The notes under the pieces are model-generated. The model ran no database searches. It worked only from the letters and a program-made list of their open reading frames with translations, and was not told the origin of the DNA. Position numbers and translations under genes: made by a program. Shown in pieces: positions 1 to 12,968 of a stretch of DNA of 64,000 nt; positions within the stretch are counted from its first letter, which is position 1, and each line of letters starts with the position of its first letter. The DNA comes from Epiperipatus broadwayi (Eukaryota > Onychophora > Udeonychophora > Euonychophora > Peripatidae). The stretch is taken from positions 7,739,210 to 7,803,209 of the forward strand of contig JAQFVV010012422.1 in the NCBI GenBank assembly GCA_028023455.1, given 5' to 3'.

Positions 1-1815
1 ATCAACCCTATTTTTTTTAAAAATGTTAAACTTGGGTATTTTTTATTGAAAGTGAAAAGTAAAAGTATATCGACTTAAATATAATTATTTGTTTTTGCAA
101 TAATGAATCTATTTATAAAATCTGAAAGTAATTCTTTAATTAATTTTTTTTTAAACAATGAAAAAAAAAGATTATCTACACTCTGAAGTAAAATTTGATT
201 AAGATAAGTATAAAAGTGCTAACAACAATTAAAATTGTAAAATTAATTAGAAACGATGGCTTAATAAAGATGGAAATTAAACTAAAGAAGGCAGTATAAA
301 TAGATTCAGAATCTGTTCAGACAAAAAACCAAAATCCTCTCTATTTTAATTACAAGGAATAAATTCAAAATGTTAAACTAGAATTTGATTAGTTAGTAAG
401 TAATATCTACTCCTTTGTTCATTGTAAAGAAATGTTCTATAGTGAGTTTTAAGAAAAAGCTGTTTACTTATGGATTTTAAAACTGCATTAAGTAATACAA
501 GTTTTTAAAAAATATATGACTTTATTGCTTAAGAGGTCATAAAAAGTTTGAATGCCTGCACCAAAATAAATAGGTGGGGGAAACTAAGATATATCAAGCT
601 TAAGAACTTTAAATAGTTATGATTGAAAAGATTGGGTTATACTAAAAATAAGAAGTGCTGTTCTATTAGCCTGTTCAGACCACTTGATCGTGTTGTTTGT
701 AGACACAATGCACAAATATAACATTACCAGGCCGGCTGGTTTTTTAATTACAAAATCATAACCAAGTTGTTTGACTTTATAAATTAACAATGACAACAAT
801 TTGCATTAAATCACAACACACATTTATTCATTCACTGGTCTCCTGGCATAGCCAACCATGTATCCTTTCAAATAAAACACCTTCACTGACAGAAACCCAA
901 CTGGCATTTCAAGTGGTAGCTTTTGGAATTGTGTAGTGTCAGTTCACTGCACACATACTTTTTCACAGTTGGCAGTATTCTGTTCTTCTGGAAAAGATCC
1001 CTGTGGCCATTTCTGTAGCCATAAATTGCCACAATTTGAAATGCTCATTTTTGGTCTCAGCCATTTTATTTATCTCACAGGTGTTCTCACAAAAAATGTG
1101 ACTTTTTGCATGAGGTCAGCAAAATTGTGCTTTGCTGTACCCTTTCCAAATTGTTCACAGTTTCCAAGAAGTGTACAGAAGCATGGTGATGGGGTTACAA
1201 TTATTAGTAGGTAAACTACGTCAGGTAAGTTGTAAGCTAATTAGTTTGTAATGCATATTTCAATAGTTGTGGGAAGTTGAAGCCTAGCAAAACTCTCAGA
1301 ATATACGGTATCTCATTGTGAATTATGAGCATTTGTATAAAGTGCACAACACAAAACAGGCCATAAGTTCAGTGAGTGGCCACATAAATGGCATATTTCT
1401 GTGTGTTTGCATAGAAACAACACCATCCAGCACCCTGATCAGGCTAACACAATGGTACCAAATAAGAATTATATAAATATAATGGTTAATTATTATAAAA
1501 TTATTTTTATGATTTTTTGGCATTATATATAAGTTTTATAAGCTGCTGCAAAAATCCAGAGTTTTTTTTAAAATGAAGTAATGTTGTTTATTATTGGATT
1601 ATTATTCAGGCTGAAATAATGATGCCTGTTTCTAAAGTATGTGTGTTAGTGTTAATTGTTTTCTATTATTAGAATATTAAAAGTCAATTTTAAACACAGT
1701 GAAGCATCATTATTATTTGTCAATGAGATCCTAATAATATCTAAAAGATCAAATCCAGTTAATTTTACTATCTAAATATACATATATATGTTATTTCAAG
1801 GGATCTTGATTGAGA
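1..1815. other. AT-rich DNA, no gene recognised
   Basis: No convincing coding region, RNA gene or known repeat was seen. The part from about 780 to 1250 is slightly less AT-rich, but its open frame lacks an ATG start and resembles no family I know. Confidence 0.5.
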
Positions 1816-1816
1816 A

Positions 1817-1818
<2 letters not shown>

Positions 1819-1884
<66 letters not shown>

Positions 1885-1903
1885 TATATATATATATATA
1901 TAA
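1819..1903. repeat. (AT)n microsatellite
   Basis: Almost pure AT dinucleotide run with one short interruption; a second short AT tract follows near 1953-1968. Open frames across it are artefacts of the repeat. Confidence 0.95.
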
Positions 1904-2324
1904 AGAATATTGATTTGGGGTATGTTTTAATTGGTGAGACTATATTTTGGAATATATATATATATATAAATGTGTGTGAAACAATTTGGCTTATATCATT
2001 ATGAAAAAAATATTGTGTGATATTTTTTATGTGCAAATTCAAAAGATTAGTGAGACCACATTGTCTCCAAATGGGACTGCAATGTTTATTAATATGATTT
2101 GATAGAATTAATTAATTGTCAAGAATCCTTTTGTTAATAATCCTGTATTATTAGTCTCAAAAAGTTTTTTTGTTCACATATTCAGTCTTTGCTCCATTTT
2201 ATGGCATTGCTTTCTAAATATTCTAATATTAATGTGAGAGAGGATAGAGTTATATCACTTCATAGAGATATGTAATTATGTACTTTAATGTATAAAATAT
2301 TTCCATGGATTATTATTACAATAA

Positions 2325-2575
2325 AGAATAGAAATAAGGAGATAATATCCATGTGAATTGAGATAATCTTTAATCTTTGATGTTCCCAAAAATTATCAAT
2401 TACTACTAACTGACAATCCAACAAAAGAGCTATTATAGGTTAATGAAAAAACTTGTTTAGCCTCAGGCAGTGACAGTTAGTAGTAATTGTTAATTTCTTA
2501 AAAACATAAAGGTTAAAGGTTATATCTATTTACATGGATATTATCTCATTTCTATACATTATTTTAATGTATCAT
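2325..2575. repeat. foldback repeat, unassigned
   Basis: Two arms of roughly 80 bases are reverse complements. The left arm carries GATAATATCCATGT and ATTACTACTAACTGAC, and the right arm carries GTCAGTTAGTAGTAAT and ACATGGATATTATC. The loop is about 60 bases. No coding content and no hammerhead core was seen. It may be a MITE or a PLE-derived foldback. Confidence 0.7.
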
Positions 2576-4225
2576 ATACAGAGTATATTGGTTGAAATCT
2601 GAATTAATATCATGTTAGAATTATTCTTGAGAAAATACAAGACATCATTACAACTGGAAATTGACATTGATCTATCCTGCAAAAAGTTCAATTTTCATTT
2701 AATCTTCAAACCATTATATTGTGGTTAAAAAAGGTGTATTAGCTTAACCTTCTTGCATCTAGCTTCTTTTATTTCTGAAAAGTTCACAAAAATCTTTGTG
2801 TATCAAACTTTCCTCAATAGAGGTTTTATAATGCTATGACTAGCAGCTATATATTAATTATCTTAATCTTAAATAAAAGATTTGCTGATCTCTTTAAACA
2901 ACTGGTAAAAGCTCTTTTTTCTTAATAGATTGGCAAACTGCAGCCTAGAGTTATGGCTTTGAGAAGTTGAATAACCGACAACTTTTTAATTTTTACACAA
3001 GATGTGTATGGACTTCCGTAAAGACTTTGTTAAGATACAAAAAAGATATTTTAAATCCTTCCACACTCAAAGCATAACATTTTATTGATTGCATAAGCAC
3101 TTACAGGTGCAAATTGTGAGTGGATTATAGATTAGTATGCTTCATGATTAAATAAGTAATTTCAATAAAAGCTAAATATTCTAAACATATACTATTCCAT
3201 ATTTATTAGTAGAATTTAACTGCTACTAATTATGCATTTTAATAATTGAAGAACAAACATTATAGTTTGCAATTTGAATTTTAAAACATGATGTTATCAA
3301 GGCCTAAATCACATAAGAATTATTATATAAATAAGGATGAAACTGTTTATGGATTAACTAAAACTAAAAATCCTGATTGGTTTTCTGACAATAGTTGAAC
3401 AATTTATAACTTGATTACCTCAAGCTGCAGGATCCTGAAAAATTCCTGTTGGTTTTACAATCTGCAATATGAGGTTCTATTTAAATATTGACAAAAGTTT
3501 TCAATAAAAATTTTAAATTTTATAGCTGAAAAACATTTAATTGTTTAAGATTTTAGTTTCAACTAATAGACCTAGTTGCAGGCAACATTATATCAGAGAG
3601 GAGAGTCATATTTTTTCTTAGAAGAAAGTATACTTTTGTGTTTGTATATAATTTTACAAGTTTTTTTTTTTTGTAAATAATTAAATATTTATTTCTTAAT
3701 AAGTGCATCATGTTTCTATATAGCTTTTCCTTAAATATATTTGATTATTAAAAAAAATATTAGCCTATAAAAAATGTATATAATTGAAAATATTTGTAAG
3801 ACTATTTTAGTTTTAATAAAATTTACCTAAAAAAAGACTTGAAAATAAATAAGTTTACTCCCCATTAAATACGTTCATTATCTTAGACTGAAAGCTGCAA
3901 TTCTTTATGTTCATAATATTAATGCTATTTTTATTTGTAAAGTTAGTATTTTATTTTTAAGATTAATTTCATTACTTAAGCTTTTAGTGAAAGAAAAAAA
4001 TACTAAAAATAAGCAAAAATGATATGTTCCAAAAGAACATGCTTAATATGGTAAAAGGAATAACAAAATGAATGTGGAATTTAATAAGGAACATAGAAAT
4101 GTTCAAGTAAAAGTTCAGTGATGGATATTAAAACTTAAGAATGATTTGCAGGTTAAAATTGTGATAGTTATTAATTTTCTTATATATTGACATGGAAAAC
4201 AGCATTAAACTCCTGTAAAAATACA
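2576..4225. other. AT-rich DNA, no gene recognised
   Basis: Only short homopolymer tracts, such as the T run near 3661, and no supported open frame or repeat. Confidence 0.5.
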
Positions 4226-4227
4226 AC

Positions 4228-4970
4228 TGATACACATGTCCATACACATGTAAAAAAAGATAAATGATCTCCAATATACATATTTCATGCTGAATCAGCA
4301 TTCGGTCCAGATCATTATCTCCCAAATATATATATAATCAGTGCTTGGTTTATATTAAGATAGAAAATCTTCAAACCTTAGTGGACAGCTTCAATCTATT
4401 CCACCTCCAACTCTTCAGCCATCTATACCAGTGAAAAATCTAATGGTGGAATTCATAAATCCTTTATTAATGCCAACATTATTGTCATGCCCATGTTGAT
4501 TTTAAATCAGTCTGACCCCTCATGTATAGAACCCTTATCAATTTAAATCTTTGTCATGCCCCGGTTGACTTTAAGTCAATCTGACTCCTCATGTATAGGA
4601 CTTTGTCCATTTAAATGCACAGAAGAGGGGTAGACAAGATTTAAATGGATAAGGTTTCTATACATGAGGGGTCAAACTGATTTAAAATCAACATGGGTAT
4701 GACAATAATATTGGCATTAACAAGGGATATGGGCATTCCATCATCAGCTTTTCAGTGCTGAAGAATTGAAGAGTGGAGTAGATTGAAGTCTGTCCATTAT
4801 AGTGTGAAGATTTGCCATCTTAATACAAACTGAGCATTGATTATATACATGTGTGGAGATGGTAATATGGACAACTGATGAGTGATGGTTAAGCACAAAA
4901 TACATATATTGGAGATCATATGTGGTCATGTGTATTGGTTGTATGAGATACAATGGATGGCTGAAGGGAT
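4228..4970. mobile_element. foldback element, hammerhead family 2a
   Basis: A long imperfect inverted repeat; the arms meet near 4610-4640. The same body recurs at 15.5-16.2 kb and 59.7 kb. Each arm carries the remains of a hammerhead ribozyme pointing toward the outer end of its own arm. In the right arm (+) the box CTGATGA is at 4875-4881, followed by a short stem and AAAA at 4897-4900 in place of GAAA. In the left arm (-) stem II and GAAA survive near 4275-4295 but CTGATGA is deleted. Both copies are therefore probably inactive. The inverted-pair layout resembles that of PLE terminal repeats. Confidence 0.7.
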
Positions 4971-5034
4971 GTTGAATCCTATAGAAAGTAATTAAATTGG
5001 TTATTTGGGGGGATTGACAAGATTGGACCACAAT

Positions 5035-5505
5035 CCATGCTACTACTCCACTGCTTCAAATTGTAAAAGAAAATCTTATTAAATCACTGATATACATTCT
5101 TTTATAAGATATGAAAACATTTTATGAATATAAATAATTTTTAATCATTTTTTTAATAATATTGCAACAATTCATATGACTTTCTTTAACCCTTCTGTAC
5201 TCTGACAGTTTTCTTTGTTCTTACTATAAGATTTCAACTTTCATTGTAGTATTAATCACTATTACATATCAAAATATAATAAATTTCATTTCACTTGATA
5301 TATATTTTTGTCTAGAAATTAAATAAATTCTAAAAAAATCATGATTTTTGGAATTAGTTTAAACATTAAATTTTAATCAAAACAAAGTGTTAGTTTGTCA
5401 TTTAACTTTGGGAGGAGCAAATGAATGCAATCTTCTTTGTTTGGTGTTTGTTTTTAAAATCTCAATGAATAATTATTAATATCTAGTAAATCTACCATGC
5501 TTTAA
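5035..5505. other. AT-rich DNA, no gene recognised
   Basis: Nothing recognisable between the foldback and the SINE. Confidence 0.5.
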
Positions 5506-5519
5506 AAAATTATTTTTTT

Positions 5520-5608
5520 TCATATGTCAAAGCATCGGCCAGGAAGCGAACCCACAACAACTGTCTGCAAGCAACTGCTTGCAAGGCAGCTGCCTACCAA
5601 CACTTGAC
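5520..5608 (-). mobile_element. tRNA-derived SINE, copy 1
   Basis: On the minus strand the sequence has a tRNA-like head with a B-box-like GGTTCGCTTCC, then a conserved end reading CTGGCCGATGC and GACATATG, then an A-rich tail. It matches copies at 43652 and 56068. A 14-base target-site duplication (AAAATTATTTTTTT at 5506-5519 and 5609-5622) flanks it, although low complexity weakens that evidence. Transcription by RNA polymerase III and LINE-driven mobility are expected of such SINEs. Confidence 0.85.
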
Positions 5609-5778
5609 AAAATTATTTTTTTAGTAATATTTATGATATATTTTCTAACAGATTGTGTTAATGACAAAATTTTCACAGATCATATTCACCGCTACCATAA
5701 TTTCTATAACAATGTTATTCAAAAATATATAATTTTTTACATTTAGAAATAAAACACTTCTACAGAAAATAAATATAT

Positions 5779-7870
5779 TGTAACGAGACAGCGTTACATC
5801 AATATTAAATCTAGGATACATCGATAAACACACACACACCAGCAAGCAACATAAAACACTCGGAACTTTATTTCGTAATTAGTAATAGTTTTCTTTCTCT
5901 CATAAATACATTTTATAAAACACATGGATAAAATGCAGACGGTAAAACGTCTAATTAAATGATTAAAGCCTTTAGATAATAAAATTAATAACAAAAAATA
6001 ATATGCTTTCCTAAAGAATAAAAAAAATAATACGCAATCCTAAAATAATAAAAATAATTATCAATCAAAATCACCACGGGGAATTAGAAATGTTTATTTT
6101 AGAAATATAATTTTAGCTAGAATAAAACTTATAGAAAAGATTTGAGGAAAAGATAAATGCTCGACTTCTAAATTTAAAATAACTTGTATTGTTCTAGTAA
6201 AACACACGCACACACGCATGCCTTCGAGGTGTGAAGGAATAAGTTGGTTGAGTGAGATTGCAAAATGAGATTGTCCCAAAATAAATATTGCCGTTAGCAC
6301 AAAGAGTGAGTGAGCAGGTACCTCAAACGCGGACCTGAACGACAACTCCAAGAACAGGGAACTATGGGGGTAGATTGGATCCTAAGATATGGATCAACCC
6401 TTATAAATACTAGTCAAAACCTATTCATTATTTAATTTGGAATTAATCAATTAATTTTGGAAAGAGTTGTTTGGATTCAGTTCGATTCGATTCATTTCGA
6501 TTAATACATTTTCATTATTGTTTTTATTTTCCAATTCTCAGTACGCTGAATTACCACCTGTTCATTTATTCCGATGCTTATGCTTTATAGAATTGTTCTG
6601 AATTAGCTTGGTTATTCCTCAACTTTTAAAATGATCATCATGAAATTAATACCAAGAGCGTCGACTGTCATGAGGGGCTAAGAAACCCTTCAGTGACTGA
6701 TCGGCGCTCCGCTACTGAAATATCTCCGAAGCTATGAAATTCTGACAACATCGCCATGTTAAGTGAATGCTCCTAATAAAAGAAATGTTCCGTGAAACAC
6801 CCAAACTCGTCCAGACCAATCGACCTTCGTTGCAACCCAGACAAATCCTAGGTAAATATGTTTTTTTATTCTGTTCACTCACTCAATTAATAAACTCGTA
6901 AGGCAATCTCGAAATTAACCAACAAAAACTTACTCAAATAAATCTTAAGACTTTCCTCGTCATGATAGTTTATCTTTATTACTGAACTTTGTAAACATGA
7001 ACTCTGAACTTAAGTGAAGCTAAGGAAAGATTAGATATTTATCAAATAGAAAAGAACTTTCTCGTCATTCAAATTGTGTTATGAATACTTATGATTCTCT
7101 GTGGGCGTGAATGTATGTGCGCGTGTGTAATCAATCAATTAGTAATATTTTGTAATAAATAAATTAATAATGTTTCGTTTCATATTTAATAAACTTGTTC
7201 AATATCTTATCAAGTCGAGCATATCTCAAATCTTTTCACACACAATCAAAACCGTAGTTATTTATTCTTTGATAACTTATCTTTGAAGTAGATTTAGTCA
7301 ATTTTAATTTTCATTTAGTTATTTTATTAATTATGTCACCATCGTGCCGTAAGTCACGATGTTTCTTATTTCCCTTAGTTAAGATAGATTTAAGAGCGGG
7401 CGGGTCTATAATCAAAATAAACGTCAATAAATTATGTTATATACAATAAAGCGGGGGGATGAACTTGTAAGCCTTGTGTTCGGGGCGTAAGCGAACAACC
7501 TCATAGGTCAGTGATAACCAATAAACGATCCTTAAGCCGTGATCGACTTAGTAGAAAACCTTGCTGATTTTAATTAGCGGACTTGCGTCTTCTCCGGGAG
7601 GAGTCATTTTAGAAATAAACATGCAACGACCTTGAGACACCTTATTGGTCCATGCTGGGAGTTTTGAGCTAGTGGGTGGGATTAGACTTTGAAATCGTTT
7701 TGACATGATGTAAGGTGATGCGAGTAGTTAAAATCAACTTAAATAATCGTATCTGGCGCCCCCTTATGTGGATCGTGAATAACTGTCGATGTAAGAAAAA
7801 AAATAAAGCCTTACGCTATGTCATGTTTGTTTCGAAGCCGTAATCTCGGGTTAGTAAGGGTACCGTAACA
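5779..7870 (+). repeat. 5' LTR, 2092 bases
   Basis: Starts with TGTAACG and ends with CGTAACA, near-inverted termini with the usual TG and CA. It repeats from 10145 onward. One visible length difference from the 3' LTR lies near 6420-6445, where the 5' copy is longer. The base before the LTR belongs to TATAT, a candidate target duplication that cannot be confirmed because of the gap. Confidence 0.9.
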
Positions 7871-7871
7871 T

Positions 7872-7890
7872 TGGCGCTTCCAACGTGAGG
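7872..7890 (+). other. candidate tRNA primer-binding site
   Basis: Begins with TGGCGC one base after the LTR end. A primer-binding site must start TGG to pair with a tRNA CCA end. I did not assign the tRNA. Confidence 0.6.
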
Positions 7891-8210
7891 CTAGTATAAA
7901 TGAAGCTTCTAAACATAAAGAAAAAGCAAATCTAGATACTAGCAAAAGCGGCCGAACTGGGAGAAGACGCGGAAATATTTATGTAAAAAAAAAAAAAAAA
8001 AAAAAGCTTAAAAAAAAATAATATATATAATAAACAAACGGAACAAAATCGCGGCGATGCTTAACATCGCAAATGGGTAAACAAAACATCGGAACCGGAG
8101 CAAAATAAACAAAACAAATAAAGCATAGCAGGAGATAAGGGAGCGGACGCCGATCGGTCGCTGTCACCATAAACGAATAAAATCAAAATAAAAGAAGAAC
8201 TTATCACCAA

Positions 8211-9272
8211 ATGGATAACAATATGGAAATCACGTGGGAGGAGACAGGGGAAAGCCCCATAACATTTAAGAAGGCCGAAGTGAAAGAGGAGGCCGAATCG
8301 GACATGAAAACCTTAATAAGAATGATGGGCCAGATGATGAAAGAGATGAGGGAGGGTAGAGAGGAACTCATTAGGGAGATCCGAAAGATAGCGAGGAGAA
8401 AGACCGAAGAGCCAGAGGAGGAGCAGGACAGAGAGGAAATAAAAATCACCGAGGTAGAAAATGAAATCACCTCGATGAAAATAGAAATCGACACGGCCAA
8501 GGCCGAAATAGAAGAGGTGAAAATGGAGGCAATAACAGCGAAGGCAGGGCTAGAAGACATCGCACAAAAGGTGGACGCGATGGACAAAAGAATGGAGGAA
8601 ATCGAACCACAACGGAACGGACCGGAAAAAATCATGACCGAACGACTAGAGAAGTTGGAAAAGAGGGTCGAAAGGGAAATAAATAAACGGGAGCCAAGCC
8701 AGTCGTGGGCCGAAAGGCAAGTTAAAATCGAAACCTTCAGAGCAGGCGAGAACGAGAGCCCCATCGACCACATAGAAAGCGTACGGAACCTATTTTCGGA
8801 ACCCTCGAAACCAGAACGGGACAAAATTGGTATTGCCAGCACGTACTTACAAGGACCGGCTCGGGATTGGTGGAGGACCATCGAATTCAAACCCAGATCG
8901 TTCATGGAGTACCGTGAGGAGATACTACGGAGTTTCTGGAACACCACTAGGCAAGAAGGAATCTACTTCCACATTACGAACGAGAAGTACGGCTCCAAAT
9001 TGGGCGAGACTATCACCCAATTTTACTACAGGCAGGTGGCCGGTCTCCAACAGCTGCCAGCATACCATATGACAGAAGAACAGATCGTCTCGATCGTAAG
9101 ACATAATATGCCAACGGACATCAGGCGGATGATGTTGAGCCGGGACGACAAGGGCATCCACGAGATGGGAAACGCCATCGCAAGATTCGAGCGAGCGGAA
9201 GGAAGGGGGAGGCAGATAGAGAGGCCCAGACCAGAGCTAGAAAGGAGGAAACTACCACCAGACCGATACTAA
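8211..9272 (+). CDS. Gag-like protein of LTR retrotransposon
   Basis: A 353-residue intact frame starting with ATG. Residues about 25-155 are highly charged, rich in Glu, Lys and Arg with few prolines, and probably form a coiled coil. Residues about 165-335 resemble the retrotransposon Gag capsid domain (Retrotrans_gag): RDWWRTIEF, then FMEYREEILRSFW, then the region around QFYYRQVAGLQQLP. The protein should assemble particles that package the element's RNA. It ends soon after the capsid-like part, and no CCHC zinc knuckle is present, which Ty3/gypsy Gag proteins often carry. The higher GC and different codon use suggest recent arrival in this locus. The family call is by pattern, not by search. 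Confidence 0.85.
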   Translation: MDNNMEITWEETGESPITFKKAEVKEEAESDMKTLIRMMGQMMKEMREGREELIREIRKIARRKTEEPEEEQDREEIKITEVENEITSMKIEIDTAKAEIEEVKMEAITAKAGLEDIAQKVDAMDKRMEEIEPQRNGPEKIMTERLEKLEKRVEREINKREPSQSWAERQVKIETFRAGENESPIDHIESVRNLFSEPSKPERDKIGIASTYLQGPARDWWRTIEFKPRSFMEYREEILRSFWNTTRQEGIYFHITNEKYGSKLGETITQFYYRQVAGLQQLPAYHMTEEQIVSIVRHNMPTDIRRMMLSRDDKGIHEMGNAIARFERAEGRGRQIERPRPELERRKLPPDRY

Positions 9273-10144
9273 AAAAAGGAAAAAAAAAAAAGAGAAGAAC
9301 GCTGCCGGACCCGGACTCGTAACAGGAGCATGATTACTGGAGTACCATTAAGAAACCAACTAGTACTGTAGGAGAACGACCTCGGACCGGAAGAAACAAA
9401 AAATGTCGCATCGAACCACACACAAACAAGGGGGGAAGGGGGGTCAATAAACCATCGTTTCATTTAAACCAATAACTAACGCAAGAAAACTATTCACGTT
9501 AAATAAGTCAGTATTTCGAAACCATCTTCCCGAAAGCCATTTAGATCAAGGAACATCGCCCGCCGTCAACTAAAATGTAGTAATCCAAGAAAAAAAAAAA
9601 AAAAAAACACGAAGACTAACTAGAGGAAAAGAGAGCCGGATCACGAAAAGTACACGATCACTGTTCCTTCCCTCACCATTTTCCATTGTGCTAGGAGGTA
9701 CAGAGCTCGGATATTTCGTATATTTATGTTCTAGATTGTTCGCTACCTCTTACTTGTCGTTTTTCTGCAGAGGGGACGTCGGAAAGGTCCATCCCCCTGC
9801 CTCCCATTAGATAGGCCGTAAGGAAAGGCCATGTAGAATCGTAACCTTGCATCGCGGGACCTCGGAAATGTCCATCCCCATGCCGCCCTTCCGCCCGGGT
9901 GCCTGTACCAGATTGGGTAAGATATACCAATTATGGCACGCCGAGCTGAGTTCGTAGAGATCGAATCCGAGCCTGACCACATAACCTGCCAATGTGTTTT
10001 CTTTACGTGAGGGAAAGTCGAACCACAGGAAGTGGCCCGGAGTAAACGAGGGGAAAGTCGTGAAGTACGGTGTAAGAGAAAAAAAAAAAAATTAAAAGTG
10101 CGAAACCTCGCATTTTGATTTTTTTTAGACGGAGCGCGGGGATA
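9273..10144 (+). other. 3' interior of LTR element, noncoding
   Basis: No pol-like frame was found on either strand. The region has A-rich runs (9277-9295, 9589-9606, 10078-10091) and a GC-rich part at 9770-9900 in which a motif around GGTCCATCCCC occurs twice. A GGGAAAGTCG motif also occurs twice near 10012-10058. Packaging or dimerisation signals are possible but not shown. A purine-rich tract at about 10128-10142 is the likely polypurine tract. Confidence 0.6.
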
Positions 10145-12058
10145 TGTAACGAGACAGCGTTACATCAATATTAAATCTAGGATACATCGATAAACACACA
10201 CACACCAGCAAGCAACATAAAACACTCGGAACTTTATTTCGTAATTAGTAATAGTTTTCTTTCTCTCATAAATACATTTTATAAAACACATGGATAAAAT
10301 GCAGACGGTAAAACGTCTAATTAAATGATTAAAGCCTTTAGATAATAAAATTAATAACAAAAAATAATATGCTTTCCTAAAGAATAAAAAAATAATACGC
10401 AATCCTAAAATAATAAAAATAATTATCAATCAAAATCACCACGGGGAATTAGAAATGTTTATTTTAGAAATATAATTTTAGCTAGAATAAAACTTATAGA
10501 AAAGATTTGAGGAAAAGATAAATGCTCGACTTCTAAATTTAAAATAACTTGTATTGTTCTAGTAAAACACACGCACACACGCATGCCTTCGAGGTGTGAA
10601 GGAATAAGTTGGTTGAGTGAGATTGCTAAATGAGATTGTCCCAAAATAAATATTGCCGTTAGCACAAAGAGTGAGTGAGCAGGTACCTCAAACGCGGACC
10701 TGAACGACAACTCCAAGAACAGGGAACTATGGGGGTAGATTGGATCCTAAGATATGGATCAACCCTTATAAATACTAGTCAAAACCTATTCATGGATTAA
10801 TTAATCAATTAATTTTGGAAAGAGTTGTTTGGATTCAGTTCGATTCGATTCATTTCGATTAATACATTTTCATTATTGTTTTTATTTTCCAATTCTCAGT
10901 ACGCTGAATTACCACCTGTTCATTTATTCCGATGCTTATGCTTTATAGAATTGTTCTGAATTAGCTTGGTTATTCCTCAACTTTTAAAATGATCATCATG
11001 AAATTAATACCAAGAGCGTCGACTGTCATGAGGGGCTAAGAAACCCTTCAGTGACTGATCGGCGCTCCGCTACTGAAATATCTCCGAAGCTATGAAATTC
11101 TGACAACATCGCCATGTTAAGTGAATGCTCCTAATAAAAGAAATGTTCCGTGAAACACCCAAACTCGTCCAGACCAATCGACCTTCGTTGCAACCCAGAC
11201 AAATCCTAGGTAAATATGTTTTTTTATTCTGTTCACTCACTCAATTAATAAACTCGTAAGGCAATCTCGAAATTAACCAACAAAAATTTACTCAAATAAA
11301 TCTTAAGACTTTCCTCGTCATGATAGTTTATCTTTATTACTGAACTTTGTAAACATGAACTCTGAACTTAAGTGAAGCTAAGGAAAGATTAGATATTTAT
11401 CAAATAGAAAAGAACTTTCTCGTCATTCAAATTGTGTTATGAATACTTATGATTCTCTGTGGGCGTGAATGTATGTGCGCGTGTGTAATCAATCAATTAG
11501 TAATATTTTGTAATAAATAAATTAATAATGTTTCGTTTCATATTTAATAAACTTGTTCAATATCTTATCAAGTCGAGCATATCTCAAATCTTTTCACACA
11601 CAATCAAAACCGTAGTTATTTATTCTTTGATAACTTATCTTTGAAGTAGATTTAGTCAATTTTAATTTTCATTTAGTTATTTTATTAATTATGTCACCAT
11701 CGTGCCGTAAGTCACGATGTTTCTTATTTCCCTTAGTTAAGATAGATTTAAGAGCGGGCGGGTCTATAATCAAAACAAACGTCAATAAATTATGTTATAT
11801 ACAATAAAGCGGGGGGATGAACTTGTAAGCCTTGTGTTCGGGGCGTAAGCGAACAACCTCATAGGTCAGTGATAACCAATAAACGATCCTTAAGCCGGGA
11901 TCGACTTAGTAGAAAACCTTGCTGATTTTAATTAGCGGACTATGCGTCTTCTCCGGGAGGAGTCATTTTAGAAATAAACATGTAACGACCTTGAGACACC
12001 TTATTGGTCCATGCTGGGAGTTTTGAGCTAGTGGGTGGGATTAGACTTTGAAATCGTT
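10145..12058 (+). repeat. 3' LTR, cut by assembly gap
   Basis: Matches the 5' LTR almost base for base with few differences, for example at 10627, 11287, 11777 and 11897. About 170 bases of the end are missing in the gap. Confidence 0.9.
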
Positions 12059-12558
12059 NNNNNNNNNNNNNNNNNNNNNNNNNNNNNNNNNNNNNNNNNN
12101 NNNNNNNNNNNNNNNNNNNNNNNNNNNNNNNNNNNNNNNNNNNNNNNNNNNNNNNNNNNNNNNNNNNNNNNNNNNNNNNNNNNNNNNNNNNNNNNNNNNN
12201 NNNNNNNNNNNNNNNNNNNNNNNNNNNNNNNNNNNNNNNNNNNNNNNNNNNNNNNNNNNNNNNNNNNNNNNNNNNNNNNNNNNNNNNNNNNNNNNNNNNN
12301 NNNNNNNNNNNNNNNNNNNNNNNNNNNNNNNNNNNNNNNNNNNNNNNNNNNNNNNNNNNNNNNNNNNNNNNNNNNNNNNNNNNNNNNNNNNNNNNNNNNN
12401 NNNNNNNNNNNNNNNNNNNNNNNNNNNNNNNNNNNNNNNNNNNNNNNNNNNNNNNNNNNNNNNNNNNNNNNNNNNNNNNNNNNNNNNNNNNNNNNNNNNN
12501 NNNNNNNNNNNNNNNNNNNNNNNNNNNNNNNNNNNNNNNNNNNNNNNNNNNNNNNNNN
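12059..12558. other. assembly gap (500 N)
   Basis: Exactly 500 N, so probably a placeholder length. It hides the end of the 3' LTR and the right target-site duplication. Confidence 0.99.
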
Positions 12559-12933
12559 AAAATAAATATATATTCTTGATTCCTAATAATTATCATAGAA
12601 TTATTATGCAAAAATAATGTTAAACTTCCCCCCAAAATCAAATTTTTAGTTATCGCAATAATGTCTCAAAATAATATCGGAAAGTACAAGTCTGCCAAAA
12701 ATACAATGGATTTTCAACATTGAAAAACTTACAATACCTTGATATTCCCATTTTTTGAATATCTTGATATCTTCAGAATTTTTTTGAAACTAAAATATTA
12801 CAAAAAAAAAATATGTTAATTTTAATGTTTGGAAAAAGAGTTACCAAAGTCTCAATAGAGGGCTAAAGATGCAAATTGATTTTTTTTACTTCAGTCTCAA
12901 TAAAATATCAGAATATGAAACTAGAAAATTAAT

Positions 12934-12968
<35 letters not shown>

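Larger units (their letters stand above)
5779..12058 (+). mobile_element. gag-only LTR retrotransposon, non-autonomous
   Basis: Two direct LTRs of about 2.1 kb enclose only 2.27 kb of interior. The LTR begins TGTAACG and ends CGTAACA. A candidate primer-binding site follows the 5' LTR after one base, and a purine-rich tract precedes the 3' LTR. The only coding region is a gag-like gene; no protease, reverse transcriptase, RNase H or integrase is visible, so it should depend on an autonomous partner. By eye the LTRs differ at about ten places in 1.9 kb, so the insertion is young. The interior is much richer in GC than its surroundings. The right end and one target-site copy lie in the assembly gap. 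Confidence 0.9.
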